DNA from: Alentia gelatinosa
Lineage: Eukaryota > Annelida > Polychaeta > Phyllodocida > Polynoidae
DNA length: 64,000 bases
NCBI GenBank assembly: GCA_950022655.1
Contig: OX465584.1
Coordinates: 57,339,789-57,403,788, forward strand
Reading direction: 5' to 3'
Both the position numbers and the translations under genes were made by a program. Shown here piece after piece: positions 63,118 through 64,000 of the stretch. Every line of letters begins with the position of its first letter. Position 1 is the first letter of the stretch. The notes below the pieces were generated by a model. That model was given only the letters and a program-made list of their open reading frames with translations, had not been told where the DNA came from and made no database searches.

Positions 63118-63175
63118 TGGCCTAACGGACACCCCGCGTAAGCGAACACCCCGCGTTAACGGACACTGAACGAGA
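63118..63175 (+). mobile_element. pogo/Tigger-like terminus
   Basis: TA then cagtagaacctggcctaacg + gacacc and repeats of cgaacaccccgcgttaacgg. CAGTNGAACCTN...TAACGGACA is the classic end of pogo/Tigger-type Tc1-mariner transposons. Only this end is present. Confidence 0.65.
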
Positions 63176-63232
63176 GTGAGAAGTGTGTGTTTATCGCACT
63201 ATGGGCAGGTCGGGTTACTGACTGGAATGCGA

Positions 63233-63928
63233 TAATTAGTAGAAAGCAAACGAGAGTTAGCCTTGTCAATGTTTATGCCATGATGGGCAGGTGGTGTATT
63301 ACTATGAGAAAACGTGGTTACTGAGCCCGTACGGATGGCCGTTTGAGGTCATTTGATGATAAAAATACGGCCCGACACCGCAGGTGGGAGGGCCGTATTT
63401 TTTCATCAAATGACCGAGAATGGACACCGTACAGGCTCAGTCACTAAGTTTTCTTATTACTATACACCTCCCAATCGTTTTAAACGCCCTATATTAACTT
63501 TACAAAAAGCATAAAGACTACTGCAATTCACTACGGCCCGTTGTCACCGTGGGCGCGAACATTATTTATACTACACCCCTAGCAGCGGGCAGTATTTCAT
63601 ACATGTTCGGCCATAGGTGTATAGTAATACACGAGGCGTTAGCCGAGTTTAGTGAGTAGCAGACCTGACCAGAGTTGTATAAACATTGAGACAGCTAACT
63701 CGAGTTCAGTTTCGTATTTATCCTACCCCATCTCACCGATATACAGAGAATATTTGTAATTATCCATGTTAGTAGTTATCAATGCTGCCGGATCTACTTT
63801 CGTTATCTCGTCCCTGATTGGTCCGTTTTTTTATTCACATCGGCGCATAAATAACACTTTATTCAACGCTCCGTCAAATACATTGAGTCAATGTTAAACC
63901 TATGGTGTTTTTTATTAGGGGTAGGATC
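63233..63928 (+). mobile_element. Family C element interrupted by another double-stem element
   Basis: The left piece 63233-63304 (aattagtagaaagcaaacga ... ggtgtattacta) and the right piece 63628-63928 (tacacgaggcgttagccgag ... tttattaggggtaggatc) rejoin to match 60978-61372 with one TA left over. Confidence 0.9.
63305..63627 (+). mobile_element. Double-stem element H with TA target duplication
   Basis: The first stem spans 63305-63455 (tgagaaaacgtggttactga ... ctcagtcactaagttttctt); the inner arms include gtcatttgatgataaaaata. The second module runs from TTACTATACACCT (63457-63469) to AGGTGTATAGTAA (63615-63627), a perfect 13-bp inverted repeat. TA at 63303-63304 and 63628-63629 is the target duplication. 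323 bp, no ORF. Confidence 0.9.
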
Positions 63929-63947
63929 AACACTCACACTAGTGACT

Positions 63948-64000
63948 CGAGTTCAGTTTAGTATTTACCCTACCCCGTCTCCATGAATGACCCAATGTTA
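63948..64000 (+). mobile_element. Family C piece, cut by window end
   Basis: ctcgagttcagtttagtatt, taccctaccccgtctccatg and acccaatgtta. Confidence 0.65.

Larger units (their letters stand above)
31668..64000 (+). other. SUPT5H: Intron 5 of window, open at window end (>32 kb)
   Basis: I looked for the rest of KOW5 and for the TP-rich C-terminal region on the + strand and saw neither. The next exon should lie beyond 64,000. The content is listed piece by piece. Confidence 0.7.

Overview
This is a piece of animal nuclear DNA, almost certainly from an invertebrate. It carries the middle of one split protein-coding gene. Five exons on the + strand (769-866, 1380-1449, 3049-3174, 4920-5045, 31490-31667) join in frame, all with GT...AG borders, to give about 199 residues of the transcription elongation factor SPT5 (SUPT5H): the stretch before KOW4, the whole of KOW4, the linker, and the start of KOW5. 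The gene runs off both ends of the window. Intron 4 is about 26.4 kb. The intron after exon 5 is still open at 64,000, so it is longer than 32 kb. I found no second gene that I can defend.

Everything else is intronic and mostly repeats. There is a tRNA-derived SINE with an A-box, a B-box and a tail of the form ACGTTAAA followed by (AAAC)n. Several families have terminal inverted repeats (TIRs): hAT-like CAGGGATG ends, TTAA-flanked piggyBac-like ends, and others. There are many tandem arrays, with units of 4, 21, about 31, 33-42, 40, 73 and about 83 bp. The SINE tails, the very large introns and the repeat load suggest a lophotrochozoan, perhaps a mollusc. That assignment is an inference, not something the sequence proves.

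The most unusual content is a set of at least seven short non-autonomous element families with one shared plan. Each has one long, near-perfect hairpin joined to a second module bounded by its own inverted repeats. These second repeats vary on one theme (TTATCCTACCCC, TTATCTCACCCC, TTATCCACCT, TTATTACCCACCTG, TTATATACCT, TTACTATACACCT, TTACTATATACCC). Several families also share an inner motif close to CCATAGGCTTAACATTGGG. One copy (63305-63627) sits inside another and shows a clean TA target duplication.

Layout: 1-5045 exons 1-4 with repeat-filled short introns; 5046-31489 intron 4, with nested elements, a CpG-rich (GCCC)n block near 13 kb, an evenly spaced E-box array at 24.25 kb and a promoter-like motif cluster at 26 kb; 31490-31667 exon 5, followed at once by a 21-bp minisatellite that stays open in the SPT5 frame; 33-64 kb dense nested elements and tandem arrays. 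No rRNA, functional tRNA, CRISPR or prokaryotic feature was seen.
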